The notes under the pieces are model-generated. The model did no database searches, was not told the DNA's origin, and was given only the letters and a program-made list of their open reading frames with translations. A DNA stretch of 64,000 bases from positions 12,233 through 76,232 of the forward strand of contig DASWHL010000115.1 of the NCBI GenBank assembly GCA_036398175.1. The letters run 5' to 3'. Origin of the DNA: JAOTWJ01 sp036398175 (GTDB lineage: Bacteria > Gemmatimonadota > Gemmatimonadetes > Gemmatimonadales > GWC2-71-9). Position numbers and translations under genes: made by a program. This document shows positions 42,406 to 52,176 of this stretch, piece by piece (position 1 is the first letter of the stretch; each line of letters begins with the position of its first letter).

Positions 42406-43428
42406 TTACGAGGCCGCCGGCCGCCGCCAGCCGGCGCCGACCGCGACCACGGGGTACAGACAAAGCCGGGCGGCGGGAGCCCAGTCGCCCGCCGCGAGCC
42501 GATCGCGGAGCTGCTGGAGGCACAGCCGCGCCGTGTCGCGGACCACGGGAAACCGATAGCTGCCCTCCCGGAACTCCACCGGTCCCCAGGCGCGACGCCC
42601 GAGGCGCCCCCGTATGCCCGCCTCCAGGAGCGAACGGCCGAAGAGTCGTTCGTGAATCTGGTCCGCGTAGTCGAGGTGACAGCTCAGGCCCGGCAGGAGG
42701 CCCGTCAGTTCCGCGGCGGGCAGCAGGGCGTCCCAGCGCACGCGGCCGCCGCGCAGTGTGGCCAGCGTCCAGTACACGTCGCCCAACCGGAGCGTCCGCC
42801 GCCCACCGGACTGCGCCACCGCCTGGAGCAGCAGCTGATCCTCCAGCGACGGCGTGAAGCAGGTGACGGACCCGACCCGCGCGAGCGTGCGCCGGCGCAG
42901 CACCAGATCGGCGCCGCGCGCATGCTCACCGAGGCGTCCCAGGCGACCGTGATGGAGGTCGAGGACGGCCGCGCACGCGGGCACCTGATAGGTCGTGGTG
43001 GCGGCCAGCCGGTGGTGCAACCGACGCTGTCCGCGGATGACGGACAGGTGGTCGAGCACCGTGTGGTCGGCCGCGGGCGAACGGTCGGCCAGCAGGAGGT
43101 CCACGTCCTGGCCGGCATCGGGGTACGGTTGCCTGAGCTTGAGAAACACATGCGGGATGCCCTGGCGCTCGCACGTTTCCCCGAGCCGTGCCGCAAGGGA
43201 GAGCAGGTGATCGCGACGGGCCGCGTCGCGCGCGACGGCGTCCGCAAAGCGCGGGGGCACGCGCACCCCACGACGCCGGAGACACGCCGCAAGGCGCTGC
43301 GGGACGCGGTCGCGCCGCGCCATGCCGCCGACCACCCGCCAGTCGATCCGGCCCGGATCCACCGAGGGATCGTCGAGCAGGAGCCGCAGCACCAGCGCGG
43401 CGCTATCGGCTTCAGGCAGCGCGGGCAT
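42406..43428 (-). CDS. Nucleotidyltransferase-fold protein (NTP_transf_5-like)
   Basis: This 340-residue protein has a helical N-terminus, then HVFLKLRQPYPDAGQDVDLLLADR with two acidic residues (Asp108, Asp110), the metal pair of the minimal nucleotidyltransferase fold. A helical C-terminal region with YWTLATLRGGRVRWDALL follows. The family often sits with thymidylate-kinase-like proteins in polysaccharide clusters; here the partner is the kinase gene upstream, overlapping by 17 bases. A homologous domain is fused to a kinase at 49494-50990. The precise transfer reaction is unknown. Confidence 0.75.
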   Translation of the reverse strand: MPALPEADSAALVLRLLLDDPSVDPGRIDWRVVGGMARRDRVPQRLAACLRRRGVRVPPRFADAVARDAARRDHLLSLAARLGETCERQGIPHVFLKLRQPYPDAGQDVDLLLADRSPAADHTVLDHLSVIRGQRRLHHRLAATTTYQVPACAAVLDLHHGRLGRLGEHARGADLVLRRRTLARVGSVTCFTPSLEDQLLLQAVAQSGGRRTLRLGDVYWTLATLRGGRVRWDALLPAAELTGLLPGLSCHLDYADQIHERLFGRSLLEAGIRGRLGRRAWGPVEFREGSYRFPVVRDTARLCLQQLRDRLAAGDWAPAARLCLYPVVAVGAGWRRPAAS

Positions 43429-44056
43429 GGCGTAGGCGTTCCGCGACCGCGCGGGCGAGCGCGAGTTTGGCCGTGTCCAGCTCCCGCGCCGACAGGCGCA
43501 ACGGCGCCCGCACGTTCTGGAAGACGCGGCGGTACCCGGCGTCACGGTCGCGCAGGTACTGCACCGTGTACTCCCCCTTCCGTGCGAACGCCTCCTCGGG
43601 CGAAATCTCCAGGAACACCGGGAGGTCCGGGCTGGGCGTCAGGCGGGCGAGCCAGCGCGGGACGCCACGCGCGCGCCCGGCCACGACGTCCACCAGCGTG
43701 TCGTAGAAATAGCGGTCCATGATGAGGACCCGGCCGCGCAGTTTCTCGACCACGGCCCGATAGCAGAGGAAGATCAGGAGGTCCACCGGGTACAGCAGCT
43801 GGCGCACGGCGCCGCTCCACACCACCGCGTCGCGGAGCCGGCCGAGACCCGTCGGGTGCGGCGCCATCCGGGGTGGCCCGTCGGGACGCCGGCCGCGCAG
43901 CCGGTCGCGGATCGCGCGGAGATAGGCATAGATCCCGACGTGATCGTTGAGGTGGAGCACGGTGACGCCCCGCCGCTCCCGTTCGATTTCGGAGCGCAGC
44001 CACTCGGCCAGCGTGCTCTTGCCGGCGCCGTCGAGGCCGGACAACGTGATCAGCAT
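43412..44056 (-). CDS. Thymidylate-kinase-like P-loop kinase
   Basis: This 214-residue kinase has Walker A in ITLSGLDGAGKSTLAEWL at the N-terminus and the DRYFYDTLVD motif (DR-Y like the DRY site of thymidylate kinases). It ends with a helical region. It is not a housekeeping Tmk by sequence or context. Paired with the nucleotidyltransferase downstream, it may phosphorylate a nucleotide or sugar for the polysaccharide. Confidence 0.85.
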   Translation of the reverse strand: MLITLSGLDGAGKSTLAEWLRSEIERERRGVTVLHLNDHVGIYAYLRAIRDRLRGRRPDGPPRMAPHPTGLGRLRDAVVWSGAVRQLLYPVDLLIFLCYRAVVEKLRGRVLIMDRYFYDTLVDVVAGRARGVPRWLARLTPSPDLPVFLEISPEEAFARKGEYTVQYLRDRDAGYRRVFQNVRAPLRLSARELDTAKLALARAVAERLRHARAA

Positions 44057-44063
44057 GCGCGCG

Positions 44064-45992
44064 TCACCATGTGAGGTGGTGCTCGCGGAGCCACAGCTCG
44101 AGCGCGAGCAGCGTCAGGACCCGTTGGTACAGCCCCCCCCGGCTCACGGCGCCGCCGCGCGGCTGCTCGCGCGCCTGACGGAACGCGTCGAGCCAGCTCC
44201 GCACGACCGCGCCGCTCAACATGGTGCGCGTGCGGGCCGAGGGCGTGCCGAGCAGATCCTCGAGCGCGTCATGGAATCCGGCGGGGACCATCCGGTCGAG
44301 AGGAATCGTGAAGCCGTGCTTCGGATGCGTAGCGACGTTGGCCGGCAACCAGCGGCGCGCGAGCGCGCGCAGCACGAGCTTGCCGGAGCGACCGTCGGTC
44401 TTGAGCCGGTGCGGCAGGCGGAGGCCCATCGCCACCAGCGACTCGTCCAGCAGCGGCACGCGCACCTCGATGCCCGCGCGCATGCTCATCATGTCCACCT
44501 TCCGGAGCATGTTCGAGGGCAGACTCACGGCGAACAGCTTCTCGGTGATCCGTCGCGACAGCTCCTCCAGGTCCGTGACCGCGGCCGTGGGATACCCGTC
44601 GTAGAGCCGGTAGACGGGCAGCAGCGCCTCCCGGGCGGCCGGGTCGAGCAGCGCGGCCTTTTCCTCCTCGCTCAGGTAGTTGGACAGTCCGGCGAGCAGC
44701 CGGGCCGCGTCGCCAGGCCCGGCGTCCGAGAGGCGCGCCGCCTTCGCCAGCTGGCGACCCCAGTCGCGCGTCACGTCCGTCGCCGCGGTACCGACCCGCA
44801 CGCCGGCGCGCCGCACCCACCTCGGGAGACCCATGAGCCGCATCAGGCGGTTCGCGCGCCAGAAGGGCGCGTAGCCGCCGAACGCCTCGTCGCCGCCGTC
44901 GCCGGACAGGGCGCACGTGTACCCGGCCTGCCGGATCGTTGTGGCGAGCCAGTAGGTCGGGATGCAGCTCGGGTCCGCGAACGGCTGGTCGAAGTGCCGG
45001 AGCAGCGCGAGGATCGCGTCCGTCGTGAGGGCGCCGCCGTCGAGGTCCACGGTGCGATGCTCGGTCCCGCAATGCGCGGCCGCGGCCAGCGCCGTCGGGG
45101 TCTCGTCGTGCCGCGGATCGGGGAACCGGACGTTGAACGTCCGGATCGGCGTGCCGGTGGCCCGGGCGTGCGCCGCGACCACGAGTGAGGAGTCAATGCC
45201 GCCGCTGAGCAGGGCCGCCACCGGCACGTCCGCCACCGCCTGGGCGGCCACGGCGTCGAGCAGCGTGCCTTCCAGCGCGCCGACCGTCAGCTCGAGCCCG
45301 CGCGCCGGATCGGGACACGCCGCCACCCGGTGATAGGCCACCTCGCTGCACCCGCGGGCCGAGGCGACCACCAACGATCCCGGCGGCAGCGCGCGCACGT
45401 TGCCGAACCCCGTGGCGGGCTCCGGAACGTACCCCAGCCCGAGGAAGTCATAGCATGCCTGCCGGTCGAGCCAGGGCACGAAATCGGGCAGCGCCAGGAT
45501 CGCCTTGATTTCACTCGCGAATACCAGCTGCCGTGCGTGCGCGGCGTAGAACAGCGGCTTCACACCGAACCGGTCGCGGGCGAGCACCAGCTGCCGGCGG
45601 TCGCGGTCGTACACGGCGAACGCGAAAATCCCTTGGAGCTGGTGCACCAGGTCCGGGCCGTGCTCCTCGTACAGGTGGACCAGCACCTCGGTATCGGACG
45701 TGCCCCGGAACCCGTGGCCGCGCCGCGCCAGGCGCGCGCGCAGCTCGCGATGATTGTAGATCTCGCCGTTGAAGACGACGAACACGCTCCCGTCCTCGTT
45801 GGGCAGGGGCTGGTGGCCCGTGGGCGAGAGATCGAGCAGGGCAAGCCGCCGATGCACCAGCTCACACCGGCCGTCGCCGTACCGGCCGGCGCCGTCGGGG
45901 CCGCGGTGCGCGAGCAACGCGTCGGCCCGCTCGGCCCAGCCCGGCGCGTCCGGCAGCGCCGCCGGATGAAACCGTCCCGCTAGGCCGCACAT
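44064..45992 (-). CDS. asnB: Asparagine synthase (glutamine-hydrolysing), exopolysaccharide-locus copy 2
   Basis: ATG 45992 gives 642 residues with Cys2 available as nucleophile (MCGLAG). It has AHRGPDGAGRYG, FNGEIYNHREL and TDTEVLVHLYEEHG, then the ATP-loop LLSGGIDSSLVV, ALSGDGGDEAFGGY, RKVDMMSMRAGIEVRVPLLD and KHGFTIPLDRM. It differs clearly from the copy at 35897, so it is not a recent duplicate. It overlaps the polymerase gene by 13 bases and belongs to the long operon. It likely amidates a sugar acid or amino-acid substituent. Confidence 0.94.
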   Translation of the reverse strand: MCGLAGRFHPAALPDAPGWAERADALLAHRGPDGAGRYGDGRCELVHRRLALLDLSPTGHQPLPNEDGSVFVVFNGEIYNHRELRARLARRGHGFRGTSDTEVLVHLYEEHGPDLVHQLQGIFAFAVYDRDRRQLVLARDRFGVKPLFYAAHARQLVFASEIKAILALPDFVPWLDRQACYDFLGLGYVPEPATGFGNVRALPPGSLVVASARGCSEVAYHRVAACPDPARGLELTVGALEGTLLDAVAAQAVADVPVAALLSGGIDSSLVVAAHARATGTPIRTFNVRFPDPRHDETPTALAAAAHCGTEHRTVDLDGGALTTDAILALLRHFDQPFADPSCIPTYWLATTIRQAGYTCALSGDGGDEAFGGYAPFWRANRLMRLMGLPRWVRRAGVRVGTAATDVTRDWGRQLAKAARLSDAGPGDAARLLAGLSNYLSEEEKAALLDPAAREALLPVYRLYDGYPTAAVTDLEELSRRITEKLFAVSLPSNMLRKVDMMSMRAGIEVRVPLLDESLVAMGLRLPHRLKTDGRSGKLVLRALARRWLPANVATHPKHGFTIPLDRMVPAGFHDALEDLLGTPSARTRTMLSGAVVRSWLDAFRQAREQPRGGAVSRGGLYQRVLTLLALELWLREHHLTW

Positions 45993-47230
45993 GGGATCCG
46001 GCCTCCGTTCGCCGTGCGCGCGTCCGCCCAGTGGGCCCCCGCGGCCAGGGCGAGCCCCAGCCACACGATCTTCGCGGCAATCCACGTTCCGGTGACCGTG
46101 CCCGCGAGAACGGCGACGAGCAGGGCGAGCGGAAGGGCGCCGAGCATCCCGCCTCGCGCGCCCCAGGCGGTCCAGAAACAGCAACCGATCCCGACCAGAA
46201 ACGGAACCGCGCCCACGACGCCGGTGGCGGTAAGCAGTTCGAGGACGAGGTTATGGACGTCGCGCCGCGCCAGATCACGATCAGCAATCCGGCGCGCGAT
46301 CTCGAACTGATTGTCAATCGGTCCCCACCCCAGGAGCGGTCGCTCGCTGAACATCTCGAGGGCCGTGGGATAGATCACCTCCCGGCCGGCCAGCTGTCCT
46401 CCCTCCGCCTGCTCGAATCGCCCGCGCATCATGGGAGAATGCAGCGCCACCCAGGCGAGCACGCCCACGGCCGCCAGCGCCAGGAGCCCGTTGCGGAGCC
46501 GCTGCCCCGGCGACCGCCCCCGGAACAGGAACGTGGCCACGCCGAGCCCGGCGCACAGCAATCCACCGCGCGAGCCGGTCTGGACGATCGCCGTCCCCAG
46601 GAGAGCCACCACGGGCCAGGTGAGGACGCCCAGCCGCGGGAGCCGATCGTCCCGGCTCGCGTGCAGGCCCACGACCACGACCAGGCCCGCCGACAGGATG
46701 ATGGCGCTGAGGTTCGCGTTCTGACCGAGCATCGTGACACGCGCGCCGCCGGTCCAGAGTTCGTGCGCGGTGGCGCCGATGCCCAGCACCTGGAGGCCGG
46801 CACGCACCGTACACGCGGCCACCAGGGCGAGGAGGACGCCGCGGAGGACCCGACCATCCGCCAGCATGTTGTAGATCACGGCGAAGAGGAGCACGAGTTG
46901 CGCCATCGTGATGAACAGCCGGAGCACGAGCCCCCGCTGCTCCACCCCCTGCACGAGTGTGATGATCAGGAACACCCACAGGTACCCGCCGAACCACAGG
47001 AGCGCCGGCGGCAGCCGGCGATAGCACACGCTGGGATTGAGGGGCGTGGCGGCGAGGAGCGCGAAGCCGGCCAACGTGGGGATCTCCATCGGGAGCGAGC
47101 GATGCGGAAACTCGAAGGGGACCGAAAGCACGAACAGGTACAGCAGCGCGCGGACGATCGGGTTCACCCGCGCGTCCGCCGCCGGGGATGCCACCGGCAG
47201 ATACGGGGAGGCGAGCCCGAGCCCGGTCAC
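45980..47230 (-). CDS. O-antigen polymerase/ligase-like membrane protein (Wzy/WaaL)
   Basis: This 416-residue protein starts at GTG 47230, overlapping the flippase stop by four bases (GTGA). It has about eleven membrane helices and the O-antigen ligase domain: TMLGQNANLSAIILSAG, TGSRGGLLCAGLGV, and the periplasmic loop with REVIYPTALEMFSERPLLGWGP before DVHNLVLELLTATG. With the flippase next to it this is a Wzx/Wzy-type system, so this is most likely the polymerase of the repeat units. Confidence 0.9.
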   Translation of the reverse strand: MTGLGLASPYLPVASPAADARVNPIVRALLYLFVLSVPFEFPHRSLPMEIPTLAGFALLAATPLNPSVCYRRLPPALLWFGGYLWVFLIITLVQGVEQRGLVLRLFITMAQLVLLFAVIYNMLADGRVLRGVLLALVAACTVRAGLQVLGIGATAHELWTGGARVTMLGQNANLSAIILSAGLVVVVGLHASRDDRLPRLGVLTWPVVALLGTAIVQTGSRGGLLCAGLGVATFLFRGRSPGQRLRNGLLALAAVGVLAWVALHSPMMRGRFEQAEGGQLAGREVIYPTALEMFSERPLLGWGPIDNQFEIARRIADRDLARRDVHNLVLELLTATGVVGAVPFLVGIGCCFWTAWGARGGMLGALPLALLVAVLAGTVTGTWIAAKIVWLGLALAAGAHWADARTANGGRIPCAA

Positions 47231-48810
47231 GCTCCGCGTCCTCTCGCGAGCAGGGTCCGGAATCGGCGCGCGATGGCACGCCGCCCCTCGCCCGTGGGCC
47301 CGGCCACCACTGCGAGGCCCGCCACCAGCGCCAGGCTCGCGCCGACCCCGGCGATCCACGTCAGCCAGTTGGTGACCAGGACCCGTTCGCCCATCAGCGC
47401 GGCGCTGCCCAGGAGCGCCGCCGTCACGGCGGCGAGGCGCAGGCCGCCGGCGCCGGCGTCCCCCGATCCCGCGGCGGGTCCGAGACTCGCGCGCGCGAGC
47501 AGCGGGTAGGCCACCGTTTGCACCCCGCGCGCCGCGAGCATCGCCACGCAGAGCCCCACGATGCCGAAGAGGCGCGTCAGCACGATGCCCAGGGAGAGCC
47601 CCAGCACGGCCGCCACGGCGCCGATCAGGACGCGCTGCCGGGGGCGCAGCGCGGCATCGAGGACGTAGGCGTCTACCCGGATGAACGCGGTCTGCACGGC
47701 GAGGAGCACGATGAGCAGGTTCACCCACGTGCCCGCGTAATGCCCGGCACCCACCCAGAGGCCGAGGAAGGACCGGTTCCAGAGGAGCACCGTGGCGCCC
47801 ACCGCCGTGACGAACAGCCACGTGAAGAGGACCAGCTCGCGTCGCGCCCGTGCCGCGCGGTCGTACTGGCCGGCGCCGAGGACCCCGCCGAGCCCGGGAA
47901 TCGCCGCCCCCGCCGCGAAGACGTGGATGCCGACGGCGGTGCGCGCCGCGTAGCCGGTGAGGACGTACGTGGTCACCAGGGCGGGGGCGACCACCGCGCC
48001 GAGGATGACCACGTCGCTCGCCAGCAGGAGCTTGGCCACGACGTCGCCCGCCGACAGCCACACGCTCATGCCGAAGAGGGTCTTGACCTCGCGCAGGGCC
48101 GGGCGGGCCACGCCGAGCCAGCGCACCCAGGCCCGCGCGAGCAGCAGGAAGCACAAGCCGGTGACCGCGGCGCGGATGACCGCCGCGCCGCCGAGTCCCG
48201 TGAGCCCGAGGCCGGTCCAGACCGCGGCCACCGCCAACGCGCCGCCGAGCAGGTTGAGCGCCGCCTGCACGCCCATGCCCTTGTAACCGAGGTTCATGCC
48301 GCGGAACACCGATTCGGGAACGCCGGCCATGCCGCCCAGCAGGAAACTCGCGACGAGGAGTGCGCAGGTCACCCGCACGGGCCCCCGCAGATCCGCCGAG
48401 GCATGGGTGAGCGTGGGGGCGAGCCAGACCAGCACTGCCGCGCCGGCCAGCACCAGCGGGAGCACGAGGGCCCACACGACGAGCGCCGCCCCCACGTACC
48501 GCCGCTTGGCTGCGTCATCGGCGTGGCCCTGGCGCTGCGCGACGATCAGCCGGAGCGCTTCCGTGGGCCGGCCGTCGGTGGCGCCCATGTAGCTTCCGAG
48601 GCGGCCGAGCATTTCCCACACGCCGAACAGTGAGCGCCCCAGACCACTGACGAGAATCGGCGTCACGACCAGGCCCACGACGATCTTGGCGCCGTAGTCC
48701 AGCAGCGACGCGGCCGCATTCAGCGAGGCGCGGCGGGTCAGGGGCCCGAGGCCGTCGCGCGCGGCCGGGGCGAGCGCTGGCGCCGCGACGTCAACGGCCA
48801 CGGCGCGCAT
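47227..48810 (-). CDS. Wzx-type polysaccharide flippase (MATE/MOP superfamily)
   Basis: ATG 48810 gives a 527-residue membrane protein with about twelve to fourteen helices. The N-terminal segment SLNAAASLLDYGAKIVVGLV and the repeat-like helices with PILVSGLGRSLFGVWEML are typical of polysaccharide exporters. The C-terminal helices (RVLIGAVAAVLGLSLGIVLT) follow the usual two-bundle layout. It should flip the lipid-linked repeat unit across the inner membrane. It overlaps the kinase gene by 20 bases. Confidence 0.92.
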   Translation of the reverse strand: MRAVAVDVAAPALAPAARDGLGPLTRRASLNAAASLLDYGAKIVVGLVVTPILVSGLGRSLFGVWEMLGRLGSYMGATDGRPTEALRLIVAQRQGHADDAAKRRYVGAALVVWALVLPLVLAGAAVLVWLAPTLTHASADLRGPVRVTCALLVASFLLGGMAGVPESVFRGMNLGYKGMGVQAALNLLGGALAVAAVWTGLGLTGLGGAAVIRAAVTGLCFLLLARAWVRWLGVARPALREVKTLFGMSVWLSAGDVVAKLLLASDVVILGAVVAPALVTTYVLTGYAARTAVGIHVFAAGAAIPGLGGVLGAGQYDRAARARRELVLFTWLFVTAVGATVLLWNRSFLGLWVGAGHYAGTWVNLLIVLLAVQTAFIRVDAYVLDAALRPRQRVLIGAVAAVLGLSLGIVLTRLFGIVGLCVAMLAARGVQTVAYPLLARASLGPAAGSGDAGAGGLRLAAVTAALLGSAALMGERVLVTNWLTWIAGVGASLALVAGLAVVAGPTGEGRRAIARRFRTLLARGRGA

Positions 48811-49492
48811 CCTCCAGCAGGGGCCTGAGCAGCGCCGCGGTCTCCGACGCATCGGCGCCGTCCGTCCGGACCCGCAGCACTACGACGCGGCCGGTCGCCT
48901 CCAGCTCCCCCACCACGCGGCCGAAGGCCCGGCGAAATCGCTCGGAGAACGCGAAGATCTCGCGATCGGGTCGGTCCTTCACCATGTGCGGCTTCTCGCG
49001 GGTGCGGATACGGGCCGCGAGCGTGGCATTGGACGCGTCGAGCTGGACGACCGCGTCGAGGCGGCGCGCCCACGCGCCCAGCGTGTCGGTCCGCCACCGC
49101 GCCCAGCCGCGATCGCCGTTCCTCCCGAAGAACACGTCCAGCCACGCGAGCGCGAACACCGGACCCTCGTCGAGCACGAGGCGGTCACAGCCCACCCCCG
49201 CGGCCCGGTCCACCGCGCGCGCCAGCGCCCCCACGCGGACCATCTGACCGACCTCCGCCGGGCGCAGAGGGCGACCCGCCCAGGCCGCCCGCGCGACCGG
49301 AGACGCAAGCGACTTCGCACCCTCGAGCAGGAGCCGCCGGGGCAGTCCCCACAGGCCCAGGCCCGACCGGGATTGCGGGTCCAGTGCTCCCAGGGCGCGC
49401 GCGATCGAGGACTTGCCGACGCCCGCCGGCCCCACGAGCTCCACCACCTGGGCGCCCGCACGGGCGCGCGCGACCGCCGCGGCGGACGCCAT
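48791..49492 (-). CDS. P-loop kinase-like protein
   Basis: This 233-residue protein has Walker A in VVELVGPAGVGKSSIARAL at about residue 20 and a second motif RLVLDEGPVFALAWLDV as Walker B. A predicted lid follows (ARIRTREKPHMVKDRPDREIF) with the pattern of nucleoside or sugar kinases. It lies one base after the nucleotidyltransferase-kinase fusion gene. The substrate is unknown. It is the third P-loop kinase module of this locus. Confidence 0.8.
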   Translation of the reverse strand: MASAAAVARARAGAQVVELVGPAGVGKSSIARALGALDPQSRSGLGLWGLPRRLLLEGAKSLASPVARAAWAGRPLRPAEVGQMVRVGALARAVDRAAGVGCDRLVLDEGPVFALAWLDVFFGRNGDRGWARWRTDTLGAWARRLDAVVQLDASNATLAARIRTREKPHMVKDRPDREIFAFSERFRRAFGRVVGELEATGRVVVLRVRTDGADASETAALLRPLLEDARRGR

Positions 49493-49493
49493 G

Positions 49494-50990
49494 CTAGAGC
49501 GCCTCCCAGATCCGGGCGCGCAGCGTGGCGACCACGGCCGGCAGGGGCTCCCCCGCGTCCACCAGCTCGACGTGGTCGGACGACCACTCGGTGTTCCAGA
49601 GAATCCGCGCCCGCGCGCGCACGTAGGGCTCGGGCTCCCCGGGCTTCCGGAGCACCGCGGTCTCGGGGTCCACCCGCAGCGCGAGCACCAGGTCCGGGGG
49701 CGAGAGCCGCGCGTAGTAGCGGGACTCCAGACGGCGCAGCAGCGTGGCCAGTGGCCCGGAGGCGTCGGTGGCCACGCCCTGCGCGTAGCTGGGCCCCACG
49801 AGGGCGCGGTTTTCGGGAATCGGATACCGCTCGCAGATGACGATCGCGCCCGCGGCGGCGCGGCGGCGCAGGCGCCGATGGAGCAGGAAGCGGTCACGGG
49901 CCGTGCAGACGCATCGCAGCAGCGTCAGGTGCCCGTCCCGCACGCGGCGCCCGCGATGCGGCAGGACCGCAGCCAGCCGCCGCGCGAGCTTCACGGCCGC
50001 GCCGATCGCCAGCGTTACCGCCGTGCGCGGCGGGCGGCCCATGTGGGCGTGCTCGACGTCCAGCTCCGGGGTGAGCCACGACTCCAGTGCGCGCGCGCAC
50101 GTGGACTTTCCCGACCCGTCCGGCCCGACCAGCGCGATCACCGCGCCTCCGGTTGCCAGGTGCTTTCCGCCGCGCGCCGGCCGGGCCCCGAGCGCCCGCG
50201 CGGCCGCCCGCGCGACCCTCCGGACAGCCACGGTGGCCGGTGGGCGGCGGGCGTGCGCGGTGAGCCGCCGCTCGAGCAGCATGCGCGTCGCGACGCGGCG
50301 CCACGCGGGCGCGCCCGGCTCCAGCGTGGCGAGGCAGGCGTCCAGGCACGCGCGGTCCATTTCGGGAACGTGCCGCTCGATCGTCTCCAGAAGGGCCGCG
50401 CGGCCCACCCCGTGCCGCACGTGCGCCAGCTCCGCGCGCGTCGTTCGGAGCCATGGCGGGTCGCCACGCCGCACGAGATCGCGGACGTCGTGCTGCAGCG
50501 TGCCCCGCACCACGAGGAGCAGGAGCGCGAACTCCGGCGCGGGAACCCGGAACGGCATCCCACGCACCGCCGACGCCAGCACCGCCGCTTCGATGGGCAG
50601 GCGCGTATGCCGGGCCCATGGGCGACCCACCACGAGCTGAAAGTGCGCGTGCACGTGGATCAGTCGCCCGAGCGCGGGGTCCGGGGCCAGGTAGCTCAGG
50701 ACGCCCGGCACCTCCAGGCCGGGCGGAGCGACCGCCTCCCGAAAGCCCAGGCCGGCGAGCACCCGCGCGAACACCACCGCGCTCGACCGGTCAATCAGGA
50801 GATCGAGGTCGCCGAGACCAGCCGCCCACCGATCCCGCCCCGCCAGGCCCTTCCACTGGCAGTAGCGGATGCCCGTGGCCTCGAGGACGGCCCCAAGCTC
50901 CGCCACGAGCGCGCTCGCGGGCGGCCGGGCCCGTGGGGCCGCCCGCGGCGCGGGAGGGTCCAGGACGGCGCCGTCCAGCGTCAATGGCAT
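49494..50990 (-). CDS. Fusion of nucleotidyltransferase-fold and thymidylate-kinase-like domains
   Basis: This 498-residue protein joins two modules that are separate genes elsewhere in the locus. Residues about 30-260 match the nucleotidyltransferase at 42406 in layout: RYCQWKG with Lys47, then LGDLDLLIDRS with Asp61 and Asp63. Residues about 280-498 form a P-loop kinase with ALVGPDGSGKSTCARALE near 288 and IVICERYPIPEN. The connection is continuous. It suggests that the nucleotidyltransferase and kinase work on the same metabolite. Confidence 0.82.
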   Translation of the reverse strand: MPLTLDGAVLDPPAPRAAPRARPPASALVAELGAVLEATGIRYCQWKGLAGRDRWAAGLGDLDLLIDRSSAVVFARVLAGLGFREAVAPPGLEVPGVLSYLAPDPALGRLIHVHAHFQLVVGRPWARHTRLPIEAAVLASAVRGMPFRVPAPEFALLLLVVRGTLQHDVRDLVRRGDPPWLRTTRAELAHVRHGVGRAALLETIERHVPEMDRACLDACLATLEPGAPAWRRVATRMLLERRLTAHARRPPATVAVRRVARAAARALGARPARGGKHLATGGAVIALVGPDGSGKSTCARALESWLTPELDVEHAHMGRPPRTAVTLAIGAAVKLARRLAAVLPHRGRRVRDGHLTLLRCVCTARDRFLLHRRLRRRAAAGAIVICERYPIPENRALVGPSYAQGVATDASGPLATLLRRLESRYYARLSPPDLVLALRVDPETAVLRKPGEPEPYVRARARILWNTEWSSDHVELVDAGEPLPAVVATLRARIWEAL

Positions 50991-52159
50991 GCGCCGGAGC
51001 CCGAATCGGTGAAGCTCTCTCCGGCCACCGGCAGGAATTCCCAGTCATAGCCACCGGCGCGGAGGGTGAGCGTGAGCACGCCGAACACGGCCGCCCGCAC
51101 CTCGCTCTGGGGGTGAATCGCGAGCGTGGGCAACTCGATGCTCTCCCCTCCCGTCCCCACCGTGAACTGACGAATGCCGCCCGCATCGTCGCGCGTTCCA
51201 TCCGGGCGCATCGGCGCCATGCGCTCGTAGTGGTGTTCCTGGCCGTTCACCACGACGTCCACACCCGCCGCCTGCAGCCGATCCCAGATCACCTTCCGGC
51301 TCGGGTTGCTGGTGTAGCCGTCGAAGTTCGACGACAGGAAGAGCGGCACATGCCAGAGCGCGATGGCGCACGCCTTGTCGTTCGCCGCGAGATCCTCGAC
51401 CAACCACGTGTCCTGCGGCGAGCCCGCCGCGAACGACACGTAATTCCGATTGTCGTTGAGCACGATCACGTGCCAGTCGCCCACGTCCACGCTGTAGTAG
51501 CCCAGGTCCCGCGGCCCGGCCCGCGCGCCGAAGTAGTCGAACGCCCCGCCGGCGTCGCCCGTGCCGTATTCGTGATTTCCGAGCACCGCGAACGTGCGGC
51601 TCCGGTGGCGGCCCCAGGTGGGGTCGTAGCACTGCGTGTAGTCGGCGAACGTCCCGTCCGGGAACGCGTTGTCGCCCAGCGCCGCCACCCAGCCGGGCCG
51701 TCCATCCAACAGCGCCGCCGTCGCCTCGTCATTGTCATTGGTGCACTTGGCAATGTTGCCGGCGCCCGTGAGCACGACCGGCGCCGCGGCGCTGTTCGTG
51801 ATCGTCGCGGCGGTGATTCCGGGAGCGCTCGCCGCTCCTGTCGCGTCGCGCACCGTGAGCGTCACGGCGTAGACGCCGTCGGCCGCATAGGTGTGCGTGG
51901 GACCGACGCCGGACCCCGTGTTGCCGTCGCCGAAGTCCCACACGTAGGTGAGCGGCAGGTCGCCGTCGGGATCGGTCGAGCCGCCGCCGTCGAACCGGAC
52001 GGTTCCGTTGCCCACGTAGGGACCGCCGGGATCGGCCACGGGCGGCAGCGTGCCCCCCAACACCAGTCCATCCGGCGCCGCCGGATCCGCCGGACCGCGG
52101 GCGTCGCGGCAGGAAGCCGTGACCAGAACGATCGCCAGTATGCCAAGCGTGAATTTCAT
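50981..52159 (-). CDS. Exported lipoprotein metallophosphoesterase 1 with PKD domain
   Basis: ATG 52159 gives 392 residues with a lipoprotein signal (LGILAIVLVTASC, Cys17). A PKD domain follows (about 42-120; GGGSTDPDGDLPLTYVWDFGDG), then a calcineurin-like phosphoesterase: GAGNIAKCTNDNDE, ALGDNAFPDGTFADY, LGNHEYGTGDAG, ALWHVPLFL and NGQEHHYERMAP. The metal ligands of the purple-acid-phosphatase-like class are present. The C-terminus ends FTDSGSGACH, a motif shared by the three phosphoesterases of this locus. It is presumably anchored in the periplasm or on the surface. Confidence 0.9.
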   Translation of the reverse strand: MKFTLGILAIVLVTASCRDARGPADPAAPDGLVLGGTLPPVADPGGPYVGNGTVRFDGGGSTDPDGDLPLTYVWDFGDGNTGSGVGPTHTYAADGVYAVTLTVRDATGAASAPGITAATITNSAAAPVVLTGAGNIAKCTNDNDEATAALLDGRPGWVAALGDNAFPDGTFADYTQCYDPTWGRHRSRTFAVLGNHEYGTGDAGGAFDYFGARAGPRDLGYYSVDVGDWHVIVLNDNRNYVSFAAGSPQDTWLVEDLAANDKACAIALWHVPLFLSSNFDGYTSNPSRKVIWDRLQAAGVDVVVNGQEHHYERMAPMRPDGTRDDAGGIRQFTVGTGGESIELPTLAIHPQSEVRAAVFGVLTLTLRAGGYDWEFLPVAGESFTDSGSGACH

Positions 52160-52176
52160 GGGATCCCCCGTCCGTC

